The translations under genes were made by a program, and so were the position numbers. A model generated the notes under the pieces. The model was not told where the DNA came from and did no database searches. It was given only the letters and a program-made list of their open reading frames with translations. 64,000 nt of DNA from AC-32 sp038237925 (GTDB taxonomy: Bacteria; Actinomycetota; Thermoleophilia; Gaiellales; Gaiellaceae), in assembly GCA_038237925.1 (NCBI GenBank), contig JBBRYF010000011.1, positions 1-64,000 on the forward strand. Direction: 5' to 3'. Shown piece after piece: positions 26,702-35,398 of this stretch (within the stretch, counting starts at the first letter, position 1; each line of letters begins with the position of its first letter).

Positions 26702-27609
26702 CACGGCGAGGGCGCGGCGACCGGTTCCCGCCGCTGGAGCTTGACTGCTCCCGACCCGAGCGCGACGCCGCCGAGGATCAGCGCCATCCCGGCGAGCTCC
26801 TCCCAGGTCAGCGGCTCGCTCAGCAACAGCACTCCGTAGATGAGAGCGGTCATCGGCAGCAGGTAGGTGACGAGGCTCACGCGCGCGGCGCCGTCGGTGC
26901 GCAGCACGCGGTAGAAGAGGATCTGAGCCAGCGCCGTCCCGATCACGGCGAGCGCAACCACAGCGCCGCTCTCCTTCCAGCCCGGCACGTGCGAGGGGAG
27001 TTGCCAGAGTCCGAGCGGCAGCAGCACGACGAGACCGCCGATCATCGAGCTTGCCGAGAGCACGAGCCCGCTCGTGCGCGGGATCAGCCGCTGGCCCCAG
27101 AGGCTGCCGGCCGCGTAGGACACCGAGGCGACCACGACGGCCAGTGTTCCGGCCGCGCCCCACCAGCCGCCCTTCGGGTGGACGCCCGCAAGCACGCCCA
27201 CGCCGACGAGGCCGACCAGGTAGCCGACGAGCCGCAGTCCGCGGACGCGCTCGCTCGGCTTCCAGCGGATCGCGAGCAGCACGACGAAGATCGGCATCGA
27301 GGCGTTCGCGATCGCGGCCACGCCCGAGTCGATGTGCCGCTCGCCCCAGGCGATCAGCGTGAAAGGGATCGCGCCGTTGACCACGCCGAGCGCGAAGCCC
27401 TCCCAGCCGAGGCCCTTCATGTCGGCGACCGTCTCGCCCCAGCCGCGCTGCACGGCGAGGACGACGAGCAGCAGCGAGGAGGCGATCACGAGCCTGATCA
27501 GGATCATCGAGGCCGGCTCGAAGGCCCGGTTCGCGACCTTGATGAACATGTACGACGCACCCCAGAACGCGGCGAGCAGGCCGATGTAGATCACGTACGA
27601 GCGCGACAC
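26701..27609 (-). CDS. EamA/DMT family transporter
   Basis: A 302-aa membrane protein with ten predicted helices arranged as two EamA repeats. The first begins GLLAAFWGASYMFIKVANRAFEP; the second starts near residue 150 and includes LVTYLLPMTALIYGVLLLSEP. These proteins export metabolites or amino acids. It is a paralogue of the transporter at 36856-37782, sharing the same helix pattern and the conserved SLVTYL segment. It is followed by the coupled GNAT gene. Confidence 0.87.
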   Translation of the reverse strand: MSRSYVIYIGLLAAFWGASYMFIKVANRAFEPASMILIRLVIASSLLLVVLAVQRGWGETVADMKGLGWEGFALGVVNGAIPFTLIAWGERHIDSGVAAIANASMPIFVVLLAIRWKPSERVRGLRLVGYLVGLVGVGVLAGVHPKGGWWGAAGTLAVVVASVSYAAGSLWGQRLIPRTSGLVLSASSMIGGLVVLLPLGLWQLPSHVPGWKESGAVVALAVIGTALAQILFYRVLRTDGAARVSLVTYLLPMTALIYGVLLLSEPLTWEELAGMALILGGVALGSGAVKLQRREPVAAPSP

Positions 27610-27677
27610 GCGCCCGAGGCTACCGTCTGGCCCGCGCTACTTCTCAGGCGGTGCTCGACGCGCCAGGACTGCCTCCC

Positions 27678-28670
27678 TTAGTAGGCGATGATGATCGGGA
27701 GATTCGTGGACACGCCCGTCGACGCCGGCGCGTTCGGAAGCGTCCCCTGCGCCTGCGCGTGAACGGTCGTCCACACACCGTTCGGGAGCTGGCCGATAAG
27801 GAAGGCGCTCGTCTGCTTGGCGTTCCCCACAGTCGGGAGCGTCGTGCCCGCGTAGGCCGAGGCCAGGTAGTAGCGGCCCGAGTACGGGGCGACGAAGCCC
27901 AGCGGCGTCGAGTTGCCACGCCAGCCGGTGGCGACGAAGTTCGCCTTGATGTCGCCAGTGCGCGCGACCGGGGGGTTGCCGCCGCTATCCATGGCCGTCT
28001 GGTCGTAGATGCCGAGCTCGACCGAGGTGAGACCCGCGCCGGCCACGGACACCGGCACGGCGAGGTGGTCGATCTTCGCTCCCGCCGGCAGCCAGATGCC
28101 GACGAGCCTCGAGTTCGCCTGGATGGCGTAGTAGGTCGCGTCCCACTCACGAGGGTCGAACGTCCACGCCGTCAGACCAAAGGCCTGCGCCAGTTCTCCG
28201 CCCGGGTCGCCCTTCGCTCCCGGAGTCCCCGCGGGACCCTGCCCGCCGGTTGCGCCCTTCGGACCAGCCGGACCTACCGGTCCGGGGACCGTCGAGCCGG
28301 AACCAGCCGGCCCCTGGGGGCCGGTTGCGCCCTTCGGACCAGCCGGACCCTGCGCGCCGGTTGCGCCCTTCGGACCAGCCGGACCCTGCGCGCCGGGGAC
28401 CGTCGAGTCAGCACCAGTCTGCCCCTGCGCGCCGGTTGCTCCCTGCGGACCTGCAAGGCCACGCGGACCGCGATTGCCTTTCAGCGCCTTGATCGTCGTC
28501 TTCGCCAGATCCGCCCTGAGCAGCGAGCCGTTGACGACTTGCGGTGACGCGACGCTGTTGCGGGGAACCAGCGCATTCGTGGCCGCGACGGACGTTCCAC
28601 CGAGCGCGACGAACATCGCCAGCAGCGCAAGGTGGTGCCGGCGCACGTACTGAAAGATCGACCTCCCCAA
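27678..28670 (-). CDS. Large collagen-like repeat surface protein
   Basis: A 330-aa protein. The N-terminus YVRRHHLALLAMFVALGGTS is a membrane anchor or signal region, followed by an ASPQVVNGSL block identical to that of the protein at 111-701. Residues about 68-160 are nearly perfect collagen G-x-y triplets, repeating G-P-A-G-P-K-G-A-T-G units. The C-terminal 170 residues form a separate beta-rich globular domain. Translation probably begins at TTG 28670; no better start is in frame upstream of the anchor. A surface stalk with a binding head is inferred. Confidence 0.82.
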   Translation of the reverse strand: MGRSIFQYVRRHHLALLAMFVALGGTSVAATNALVPRNSVASPQVVNGSLLRADLAKTTIKALKGNRGPRGLAGPQGATGAQGQTGADSTVPGAQGPAGPKGATGAQGPAGPKGATGPQGPAGSGSTVPGPVGPAGPKGATGGQGPAGTPGAKGDPGGELAQAFGLTAWTFDPREWDATYYAIQANSRLVGIWLPAGAKIDHLAVPVSVAGAGLTSVELGIYDQTAMDSGGNPPVARTGDIKANFVATGWRGNSTPLGFVAPYSGRYYLASAYAGTTLPTVGNAKQTSAFLIGQLPNGVWTTVHAQAQGTLPNAPASTGVSTNLPIIIAY

Positions 28671-28812
28671 AGCTCTGACCTCCGACCTCGGATAACGGAA
28701 GTAAAAGATACTGCCCGTTAACCTTTCGCGGGAACCACCAGCACGTCAAGTTGCGAACATGCGTTCGCAACGTCGCCCCCGCGTCGAGCTCGGGAGTCTC
28801 ATGGAGCGTGCT

Positions 28813-29859
28813 TCAGGGGCCGACGTGGCCCCGCGGCTGCATCTGCCGGCAGCGGCTCCCCGGCAGAAGCCGGTAGTTGCCGCTCGCGGGGTCGACAAAG
28901 CGAGGATCGGCACCGAGGTTTCGCTGCGGGCTGAACCCGACCCGGGTCGAGGGAAAGGCCCCGGCTGGGTTGTTCGAGAAGCAGTTCCCGCTGAGCACGT
29001 TCCCGACCCCGACCGGCCCTTCCCAGGAGGAGGTGGCGCCCCAGCGTCCATTCCCGGTGAAGATGTTGTGCCTGACGAGGTTGTGCGAGGAGGCGGCTGT
29101 CGGCGAGCCCCCGAAGACGAGGCCGCTCTCGGTCAGGCTGCGCACGACGACGTTGCGCTCGACGAGCGTCGACTGGGCGTCGGAGTAGAGATGGATTCCG
29201 AAGCCGCCGCTCTCGTAGACGTAGTTGTCGCTGATCCTCGCCCCGCGAGAAGAGCTGGCATAGACCCCGTGCTCGAAGGGGCTCGAGCGCCGCCCACAGT
29301 CGTGGATACGGTCGTGGTCGATCAGCACGCCCTGCGGGTGACTGCCGCTCGGGTTGCCGATGATCACGCAGCTCTGTGCCAGCTGGCGATTGGTGAGCTC
29401 GTCGTGGTCGAGCCTGGCATGGTCGGCGGCGATCTGGATCGTGTTCTGGCTGCTGCAGGATCCGTCGATCTGGAGCCTGGTCAGCCGCCAGTAGGCCGCG
29501 CCGGGCAGGAAGATCGTAAAGCCACAGATGGTGGCGCTCGCTCCCGGAGCTGCGCGAAGTGTCAGGCGAGCGCCGCGCGCGCCGGCCTGGCGCAGGTGGA
29601 GATCCCCGAGATAGCGCCCCGAGAGCAGACAGCCCGTCTGCCCCGGCCGCAGCGCTTGGGCGAGGCGCGAGGCGGTCGCAAACGGCGAGCGCCGCGTGCC
29701 GCGGTTCGAGTCGCTTCCGTGCGGGGCTGCGAAACGCTGACAGGGCGGGCTCTTGATCCTTGCGCGGCGGCCCGACGAAGCAAACGCCGCCCCCGCTAGA
29801 ACAGCGGCCGCCGCGAGCAACGCGAGTGCGACCAGTTGCCATGGAAGGAATCGCCCCAT
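28813..29859 (-). CDS. Secreted right-handed parallel beta-helix protein
   Basis: About 348 aa. The N-terminus LVALALLAAAAVLAGAAFASS is a signal peptide or anchor. The body has pectate-lyase-superfamily beta-helix features: DSNRGTRRSPFATASRLAQ (a DUF1565-like start), then repeated strand-turn units such as NTIQIAADHARLDHDELTN and VYASSSRGARISDNYVYES. It ends in a typical ADPRFVDPASGNYRL motif. Catalytic residues are not obvious. Probable polysaccharide-binding or lyase-like extracellular protein. Start at ATG 29859; a longer in-frame start at 29922 is possible. Confidence 0.8.
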   Translation of the reverse strand: MGRFLPWQLVALALLAAAAVLAGAAFASSGRRARIKSPPCQRFAAPHGSDSNRGTRRSPFATASRLAQALRPGQTGCLLSGRYLGDLHLRQAGARGARLTLRAAPGASATICGFTIFLPGAAYWRLTRLQIDGSCSSQNTIQIAADHARLDHDELTNRQLAQSCVIIGNPSGSHPQGVLIDHDRIHDCGRRSSPFEHGVYASSSRGARISDNYVYESGGFGIHLYSDAQSTLVERNVVVRSLTESGLVFGGSPTAASSHNLVRHNIFTGNGRWGATSSWEGPVGVGNVLSGNCFSNNPAGAFPSTRVGFSPQRNLGADPRFVDPASGNYRLLPGSRCRQMQPRGHVGP

Positions 29860-29960
29860 GTCGTCAGGATCATCGGCAGCCCGCAGGCCCCGCTTGAATC
29901 GCTGGAGATTTCGCCAATTCAACGGCGAGACGGCCGAGACTTACCTAGGGTCTTGAGCTC

Positions 29961-30990
29961 ATGGCGGGCTCGGACGAATCGCGACGCAGGGTCACTCGGC
30001 AGCAGATTCTGGCGTTCCGGCGACGGGTCGGCGCGCTCGACGAGCGCATGCCGATGGGCTCGAAATCGCTGCGGCGCGCAGCATGGGCCGGCCTGCAGGA
30101 CAGCATGCCGAGAGCCGCGCTGCTCTCGTTGCACGCGCGCGTAGACGGGGTCGGTCCGTCGACGTGGGAGCATCCGTCGCTAGTCCAGCTCTGGGGCCCC
30201 CCGCTACAGCACCTACGTCGTGCCGAGGCGCGACTTCGCGCTGTTCTCGCTCGGGAGGCTTCCCGACAACGCGACGGGCCGGCTGAGGGCAGAGCGCATG
30301 GCCGAGCGGCTGCACACCCACCTCGACGGCAGGCGGATGACCGACCGCGAGGCCGGGCGCGCGCTCGGCGTCGGCAACGCGCTCAGGTACGCCGCCACGA
30401 CGGGCACGGTCGCGATCCGCTGGGAGGGCGCGCGTGCGCCCGTCGTCTGGACGGTCGCCGCTGCTGCGGTCGACCCTGCCGATGCGACTCGCGAGCTCGC
30501 TCGACGGTATCTCCACGTCTTCGGCCCGGCGACGGCCGACGGGTTCGCCCGCTGGGCGGGGATCTCCCGGCGCTCGGCGGCTGACGCATTCGCGTCTCTG
30601 GAGGCATCACTGCTGCCGGTTCGTTCGCCGCTCGGCGACGAGTGGCTGCTCGCAGAGGACGAGCCGGCGATGCTTGCCGACGAGACGGTCGCCGCGCCCG
30701 CGCGCCTGCTGCCGAGCGGCGACGCCTACTGGCTGCTCGACGGAGCAGAGCGGGCGCTGCTCGTTCCGCGCGAGGATCAGCGGAAGCGCCTCTGGACGCC
30801 CCGCGTGTGGCCGGGCGCGCTGCTCGTCGAAGGCGAGATCCGCGGAACGTGGAGGCGGGCGCAGCACACCGTACGGATCGACGCCTGGACACGCCTTTCG
30901 CACCGGATGCGCGATGCGATCGAGGCCGACGCCAACTCCCTGCCGCTTCCCGGCCTCGACCGGCCGATCGAGGTGGTTTGGGAGACATAA
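29961..30990 (+). pseudogene. Winged-helix (HTH_42/AlkZ-like) protein with frameshift
   Basis: The first frame (ATG 29961) encodes RRRVTRQQILAFRRRVGALDERMP and continues to WEHPSLVQLWGP. Reading then passes to another frame that gives RYSTYVVPRRDFALFSLGRL and runs to 30990 with a typical AlkZ-like C-terminus. The shift falls in GGGGCCCCCC at 30193-30202; one C fewer restores a protein of about 343 aa. AlkZ/YcaQ-type proteins are DNA glycosylases acting on interstrand crosslinks. It may be a true pseudogene or a homopolymer sequencing error. Confidence 0.78.
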
Positions 30991-31087
30991 GCCGCGCCTC
31001 CCCTGCATCGAGGCGCCTGGTGTCACGTTCTTGCGCCAGCGGCACTGTCATCTGTGTGAGCCAATCGGCTGAGGAACCACTCGCGTC

Positions 31088-31465
31088 CTGACTCCCAACC
31101 CGATCCGAAAGGTCTACTACAACATCACCGTCACTAGACTCTCGGTCGCGGTCGCACTCATCATCGGCATGATCGAACTCCTGCAAGTGACGGCTGCAAA
31201 ATTCTCGCTCAGCGGCGGCTTCTGGACCTTCCTGGACAACCTCGACTTCGGCGAGATCGGCTACGTCGTGGTTGGCCTCTTCGTCGCCGCCTGGGCGTTT
31301 TCGGTAGTTCTCTGGAAGACCCGGCGCATCGAGGCCCGCTGGGGCGAAATGCTCGACCGTAACCAAGAGGAAAGCGAACGAACCCAGAGGCCGAGCCGAG
31401 AATCGAGCGCAGCTCGATCGCCCACTGTCACTTCAGTGTCTTCAGGTAGGCGACGAGGGCCTTGA
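31088..31465 (+). pseudogene. C-terminal fragment of NiCoT nickel/cobalt transporter
   Basis: The frame from 31088 encodes RKVYYNITVTRLSVAVALII, then GMIELLQVTAAKFSLSGGFW and GYVVVGLFVAAWAFSVVLWK with RIEARW. This is the C-terminus of NiCoT (HoxN/NixA) high-affinity nickel permeases. The N-terminal two thirds, with the H-x4-D nickel motif, are absent; upstream sequence to 30991 shows no NiCoT coding. The remnant cannot transport. Its tail overlaps the convergent cytochrome gene by 38 bp. Confidence 0.75.
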
Positions 31466-32192
31466 GGTCGCCATTCGAGATGATCCCGCCCCAGTGGGGC
31501 ATGCTCACAATCGGGGCGCGTCCGAGCACACTGCCCGTGCGGATCATCTGCGTGATTTTCATATCCGTGCCGAAGTCATGGCGGAAACCGGTACCCGAGA
31601 GCGGCGGGATTGCCTTATCGGGTGCCTGCGGGTTCGGGACGCCGCCGAGGCCGTTGGGGCCGTGGCAGTTGATGCAACCGTCGCGCACGTAGAGCGCGGC
31701 GCCTGCCACTGCCAGGCCCTGGCTTTGCGGCACCGGTACCGGAGTCGCGTCCGACACCGCGGGCAGGCCTGCGTGGAGGTAGTCGACGAGCTCGTTCACC
31801 TGCCGCGTCGAGATCACGGCGCCCCAAACGGGCATGTACGGCTTAGTCGGGTTCGCCGACTCGCCGAGGCCGTGGTCAATGATCTTGCGGAGCTGCGCCG
31901 AGGTCAGAGCCTTGCCGACCGCCGCCAGCGCGGGAACATCTTGAGAGACGCCTCCCATTCCCCGGTCGCCATGGCACTGGCCGCAGGCGAATTGGACGAA
32001 GACATGGGCGCCGGCGGCGACCTCGGGTGATACGGAAGCTGCGCCAGTCGGCTCCGGTGAGCCGGCGACGGTCACCGTCTGCGTCTGGTTCGTGTAGTGG
32101 CCGGCTGCCCAGGCGACGACGCCAACGGCGAACACGAGCGCAAGCCCAACGCCCAGGAGGACTAGGCCGAGTTCGTTGCGCCGCTCCTTCAT
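31428..32192 (-). CDS. Membrane-anchored dihaem cytochrome c
   Basis: A 254-aa protein with an uncleaved N-terminal helix (LVLLGVGLALVFAVGVVAWAA) and two class I cytochrome c domains. Haem-binding motifs are CGQCH (residues 70-74) and CINCH (173-177). Axial methionines are likely in PYMPVWG (Met120) and VSMPHWGG. It should carry electrons on the outer face of the membrane. It stands alone, without oxidase or dehydrogenase genes nearby, in the decayed stretch. ATG start at 32192. Confidence 0.88.
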   Translation of the reverse strand: MKERRNELGLVLLGVGLALVFAVGVVAWAAGHYTNQTQTVTVAGSPEPTGAASVSPEVAAGAHVFVQFACGQCHGDRGMGGVSQDVPALAAVGKALTSAQLRKIIDHGLGESANPTKPYMPVWGAVISTRQVNELVDYLHAGLPAVSDATPVPVPQSQGLAVAGAALYVRDGCINCHGPNGLGGVPNPQAPDKAIPPLSGTGFRHDFGTDMKITQMIRTGSVLGRAPIVSMPHWGGIISNGDLKALVAYLKTLK

Positions 32193-32414
32193 CTAGCCCA
32201 CCCTTTCTCGTGTTCGACGCCGGGGATCAAGGCGACGATAAGCGTCGCACGGGGCCAAGATCTCTGGCAAGTGCGCCCGTCACGGCCAATCCCCGGAAGG
32301 AGTGCGCTGACGACATGCGTCCACGGCGGTCGCGGTCCGAGATCCGCACGCCGGCGCAGTCTCGATCGTCTAGCGTGCCGCCGAGTCCCGGGCTATGGCG
32401 TTTTCCACAAGCTG

Positions 32415-32699
32415 TTAGTCACTGCGACGGTGCTCAGTGTATCGTGCGCCTTGCTTCAGTCGCTCGGACAGAGCCTGTGCCGGAGAAGTGGGGTCATGGT
32501 GCGGCGTTTGTTCCTTAACGCTCGACTGCTGCTCCTGTGGAAAAAGTCGCGTCGCGTTCCAGAGGTCGACGTGTAGTCGTTCGATCTCTTCAACGAGCAT
32601 CAGGATCGCCCGGCCAGCCGCAGCGACCTCTTCGCGCCCGTCGCGCCTCAGGCCCTCACCCCAGCGGTGGAGCAGCTCGAGTTTCTCCTCGTCGAGCAC
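32415..32699 (-). CDS. Small hypothetical helical protein
   Basis: About 94 aa from GTG 32699. The core LDEEKLELLHRWGEGLRRDG, EVAAAGRAILMLVEEIERLH and HVDLWNATRLF is amphipathic and helical, a pattern that does not look like a shadow frame. A longer start at 32789 would add 30 unsupported residues. It might belong to a family of small actinobacterial proteins with a RAILML-IEEIERLH core. No function can be assigned. Confidence 0.45.
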   Translation of the reverse strand: MLDEEKLELLHRWGEGLRRDGREEVAAAGRAILMLVEEIERLHVDLWNATRLFPQEQQSSVKEQTPHHDPTSPAQALSERLKQGARYTEHRRSD

Positions 32700-33310
32700 T
32701 GAGCGAGGCGATCTATCCGACAAAGGATTCTCCAAGGGCCGCAACTGAATCCCTACGTTACGAGATGCTGCCGCCGGTTCGTAGAGCACCGCGCCAGACT
32801 AGCCTCAGGTTCCCACAGAGGAAAGGAAGCGCTGGTGGAGACATTCCCGAACACTGGCACATGCCAGTGGACTCGTGCTCCGCGTCGGCTGGCTCGTCCT
32901 GGCCGCCAACTTCCTCTACCTGGCTATGGGAACTGCGCCAGCCCGAAGAGGGATAGCTCGGGCTCGAACCGGGGCCGGTGGCCTGGTCGCGGGCCGGGCG
33001 TGCCGAGCATCGGCTCTGGGCAGCCACATAACCGGCAGGCTGGTCGGTGCGTTTCCCATGCGGCGTCTGGGGAGTGCTTGCCGAAGGGGACAGACGGCAT
33101 TCTCACACGACACCTCCTCAGGCGCCCATCCGCAGCGTCCCCAGCGTAGCAATCTGCGCCTTAGGGCACACGACACCGAGGCTGGCCGACTGTCCTCCTC
33201 GACGGGCACGAGGCAGCCAGATCCGGAACAGGGTAGGTCGTGCTTGCACCTAGCCCGTCAGGGGTCGAGAATGGGCTGAATCGGGGCACGTTCTAGGAGA
33301 GGAGCTCAGC
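32700..33310. other. Gene-poor segment with one dispersed-repeat copy
   Basis: No convincing coding region is present; open frames here are short, arginine-rich and unlike their neighbours. One copy of the dispersed ACATTCC-GAACACTGGC motif lies at 32836-32865. The final 25 bp hold the strong AGGAGAGGAG ribosome-binding site of the next gene. Confidence 0.5.
32836..32865 (+). repeat. Dispersed ATTCCGGAACACTGGCC-type repeat, copy 1
   Basis: GGAGACATTCCCGAACACTGGCAC lies at 32837-32860. It matches the consensus G-T-CATTCCGGAACACTGGCCCA found at five other places between 34.0 and 36.8 kb on the same strand. It is slightly degenerate. Nothing around it looks like a transposase. Confidence 0.6.
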
Positions 33311-33721
33311 ATGGTGGATCTTCGTCGCAGAAGCCTGTCGACGGCTCGCGTTTTGGGGATCGCCGGCCTTCTCGCGGTGTGCTGCACCGGCACGGCGATC
33401 GCTGCGGTGCATTCCTCGAGATCCCATGCGGTGACCGCTACGAAGCTGGCCGGAAAGTGGAAGGGTCACTACAGCGGCGCCGTCTCGGGGCACTTCACGA
33501 TCCACTGGAAGCAAACGGGGACGAAGCTAAGCGGAACGATCAAGCTTTCGAACCCAAGCGGCACGTACAACATCGACGGCAGCGTGACGCACCACACGAA
33601 GATCAAGTTCGGGGCCGTCAGCGTCGGCGCCACCTACAAGGGCACATGGAAGGGCTCGAAGATGTCGGGCACCTGGAAGAGCGGCCAGGGAGGCGGCACC
33701 TGGAGCGCGCGCAAGGCCTAG
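33311..33721 (+). CDS. Small secreted beta-sheet protein
   Basis: A 136-aa protein with a signal peptide (basic start, then VLGIAGLLAVCCTGTAIAAV). The mature part is made of short strands with recurrent G-x-W and T-x-KG units (KLAGKWKGHYSG, YKGTWKGSKMSGTWKSG), suggesting a small beta-barrel or avidin/lipocalin-like fold. It is preceded by a strong AGGAGAGGAG. No catalytic motif is seen. It is the only intact secreted protein inside the decayed stretch. Confidence 0.7.
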   Translation: MVDLRRRSLSTARVLGIAGLLAVCCTGTAIAAVHSSRSHAVTATKLAGKWKGHYSGAVSGHFTIHWKQTGTKLSGTIKLSNPSGTYNIDGSVTHHTKIKFGAVSVGATYKGTWKGSKMSGTWKSGQGGGTWSARKA

Positions 33722-34123
33722 CGGAGCGCGAGCTCTCCAGCGCTAGGAGAGCGCGATCAGTAACGGCGACGGCCTGATGATCTTCTATGGGATGGCGCGG
33801 CTCACGGCCTCGGACGTCTCTTCGGAACGCCGACACCTCCGCTCATGTCGGAGCGAACGCGCTCTCCACTCCGCCCCACACGGGCCCTTGACGAGTCCGC
33901 GCGCGAGTCGGCTCGCCGCTCTGGCCGCACCCCGAGTAGAAGCAACCGATTGAGACTGGCCGAGACGCCCGCGGGGGCGCTGTTCAATGGCCGGTCGAGA
34001 CAGCGAAGCGCGTGCTCGTGTCGTTCCGGGCGTCAGGGGTCATTCCGGAACACTGGCCCATGTCAGGCCCCTATCACCTGAGTAGCTAGAGGCGCTAAAC
34101 GGCAGAATGGCGGTACGCTCGGG
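33722..34123. other. Gene-poor segment with one dispersed-repeat copy
   Basis: No convincing gene is seen over 400 bp. The only recognisable structure is the dispersed repeat copy at 34036-34060. Frames through this part are short and Arg/Ser rich, as expected for non-coding high-GC DNA. Confidence 0.5.
34036..34060 (+). repeat. Dispersed ATTCCGGAACACTGGCC-type repeat, copy 2
   Basis: Contains GTCATTCCGGAACACTGGCC, identical over 20 bases to the copy at 35924-35955. It lies between the small secreted protein and the monooxygenase-like gene. Confidence 0.7.
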
Positions 34124-34396
34124 CTAGGCGTCGTACTGGCCTCCGAGTTCCGCCGCCTGGGGCTTACCTTTGTGCCCGCCTTCTTGCAGGATCGCCGGGA
34201 CCTCGGGGTCGGAGACGAAGCTCTGCCAGCCCGCCCCATCCCAGTCGAAGAGAACCCAGACCCTGTCCTCCTCATTGGGATCGCGAAAGACGGTCGAACC
34301 CTTGGACCCGTGCTGCTTTCGCTTCTCAGCGCCCTTCGTTGAGAAGATTTCCAGGAAGCGATCGAAATCCTCGACCTGTGTCGTTGCCAGGATCAT
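34124..34396 (-). CDS. Dimeric alpha/beta-barrel (ABM/EthD-like) protein
   Basis: A 90-aa protein with the pattern of antibiotic-biosynthesis-monooxygenase-like ferredoxin folds: TTQVEDFDRFLEIFSTKG, then a STVFRDPNEEDRVWVLFDWD strand pair and WQSFVSDPEVPAILQEGG. These proteins often dimerise; many are uncharacterised or bind small oxygenated molecules. ATG at 34396 follows GGAGGAG. Standing alone in a repeat-rich region, its role is unknown. Confidence 0.7.
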   Translation of the reverse strand: MILATTQVEDFDRFLEIFSTKGAEKRKQHGSKGSTVFRDPNEEDRVWVLFDWDGAGWQSFVSDPEVPAILQEGGHKGKPQAAELGGQYDA

Positions 34397-34612
34397 TTCT
34401 CTCCTCCTCTATGGGAAGCGTCGTCGCGCCTCTGCGACATAGCCGTGCAGTATCGCACTCGTCGTAGTTGGTGTGGCCCACCCAGTCCGAGCACGGGAGC
34501 TTCGAGTGTTCGGAGTGCGGCCTGCGCTTTTGCCCGGCGAAGCCGGCGAAGACTGGCGCGCCGTGTCAGATGGCCTGGGGGAGCTGAGTAGGTGGTAGAG
34601 GCCAGAACCTCA

Positions 34613-34644
34613 AGGGACATTCTTGAACACTGGCCCAAGCGAGG
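34613..34644 (+). repeat. Dispersed ATTCCGGAACACTGGCC-type repeat, copy 3
   Basis: GGGACATTCTTGAACACTGG followed by CCCAAGCGAGGC. Two bases differ from the consensus core. The CCCAAGCGAGGC 3' extension is shared with the copies at 35117 and 35924. It lies just beyond the end of the PIN-domain gene. Confidence 0.65.
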
Positions 34645-34667
34645 CATCTCGTGCCTACGCCCGCCGT

Positions 34668-35069
34668 TCAGGCTGTGCGCAGCGCGTCGATCGTCGCGGT
34701 CTTGACGAGGTCGGAGACCGCCCGCGCCAGATCGCGGTCGGACGTGATGAAGGCGTCCGCCTGGAGCTGCGTCAGCGCAACGAATTCGGCGTCGAACGTT
34801 GTCTCCCACCCCAGGCGATCCGCGACCGTCCAGGCCGTCCGCTGGAGCACCTTGTCGCCGAGGAAGCGAACCTTCAGCGAGTTGATCCGCGTCACACGCT
34901 CGATCCCCTCTGCGGCCGAGATCTCATTTCGGCGGGCGGCCTCGTACAGCGCCGACAGCGCCTGCGAGCGAACAAGCGTCGGCGCGACGAGCTTGTGTTC
35001 GGCGGCGACCTCGATCTCGCCGGCGGCAATCCGAAGCAGCGTCTCGCAGTCGACGACGAAGCGGGTCAC
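34668..35069 (-). CDS. PIN-domain ribonuclease (VapC-like toxin)
   Basis: A 133-aa PIN protein. Acidic active-site residues appear as FVVDCE (Asp7) near the start, a central Glu-rich helix, and FDAEFVALTQLQADAFITSD with Asp93 and Asp111. This arrangement supports Mg-dependent RNase activity typical of VapC toxins. No antitoxin gene is visible immediately upstream (higher coordinates), where the region holds a repeat copy and a gene fragment. It may be an orphan toxin or a degenerate toxin-antitoxin pair. GTG start at 35069. Confidence 0.78.
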   Translation of the reverse strand: MTRFVVDCETLLRIAAGEIEVAAEHKLVAPTLVRSQALSALYEAARRNEISAAEGIERVTRINSLKVRFLGDKVLQRTAWTVADRLGWETTFDAEFVALTQLQADAFITSDRDLARAVSDLVKTATIDALRTA

Positions 35070-35116
35070 GCCGCAGACCCTATGCGCGCGTGCCGCCGGA
35101 TAGACGCCTTCCCTCT

Positions 35117-35143
35117 GGTGACATTCCCGCCCTGGCCCAAGCG
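35117..35143 (+). repeat. Dispersed ATTCCGGAACACTGGCC-type repeat, copy 4 (degenerate)
   Basis: GTGACATTCCCGCCCTGGCC followed by CAAGCGA. It has the flanks of the consensus but lost the GAACA centre. It lies between the PIN gene and the secreted-protein fragment. Confidence 0.5.
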
Positions 35144-35152
35144 AGCGCGGGC

Positions 35153-35398
35153 TTAGTGGAACACGCAGTAGACGTTTGCGCGCAGCGTGTGGCCAGCGCG
35201 GATCCGAACCCTTCGAGTGCAGAACTGGTGCATCTGCGGTGGCGCGTTTCCGCGCGTGCCGACTGTGTAGCGGCCGGCGCGCAGGTCGAAGCGATATCGC
35301 TGCCCCTGCCTGATGCGTGCGGTCGTAATGACAACGCCGCGTGAGATGATCTGGACGAGTCCCACGCTGGCCCAGGTGAGCGTGCGAGGATTTAGCCC
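35153..35398 (-). pseudogene. C-terminal fragment of a secreted beta-sandwich protein
   Basis: The reading frame ending at 35153 encodes IRQGQRYRFDLRAGRYTVGT and then VRIRAGHTLRANVYCVFH. These strand patterns and the paired cysteines look like the end of an extracellular carboxypeptidase-regulatory-like or Ig-like domain. The upstream part of the frame (above 35398) becomes antisense to the GNAT gene and loses coding character. No start codon fits. A truncated remnant is the best reading, with modest confidence. Confidence 0.4.

Noticed and set aside
30991..31087. N-terminal part of the nickel transporter upstream of the fragment
   Set aside because: Translations in all three plus frames show no NiCoT helices or the H-x4-D motif.
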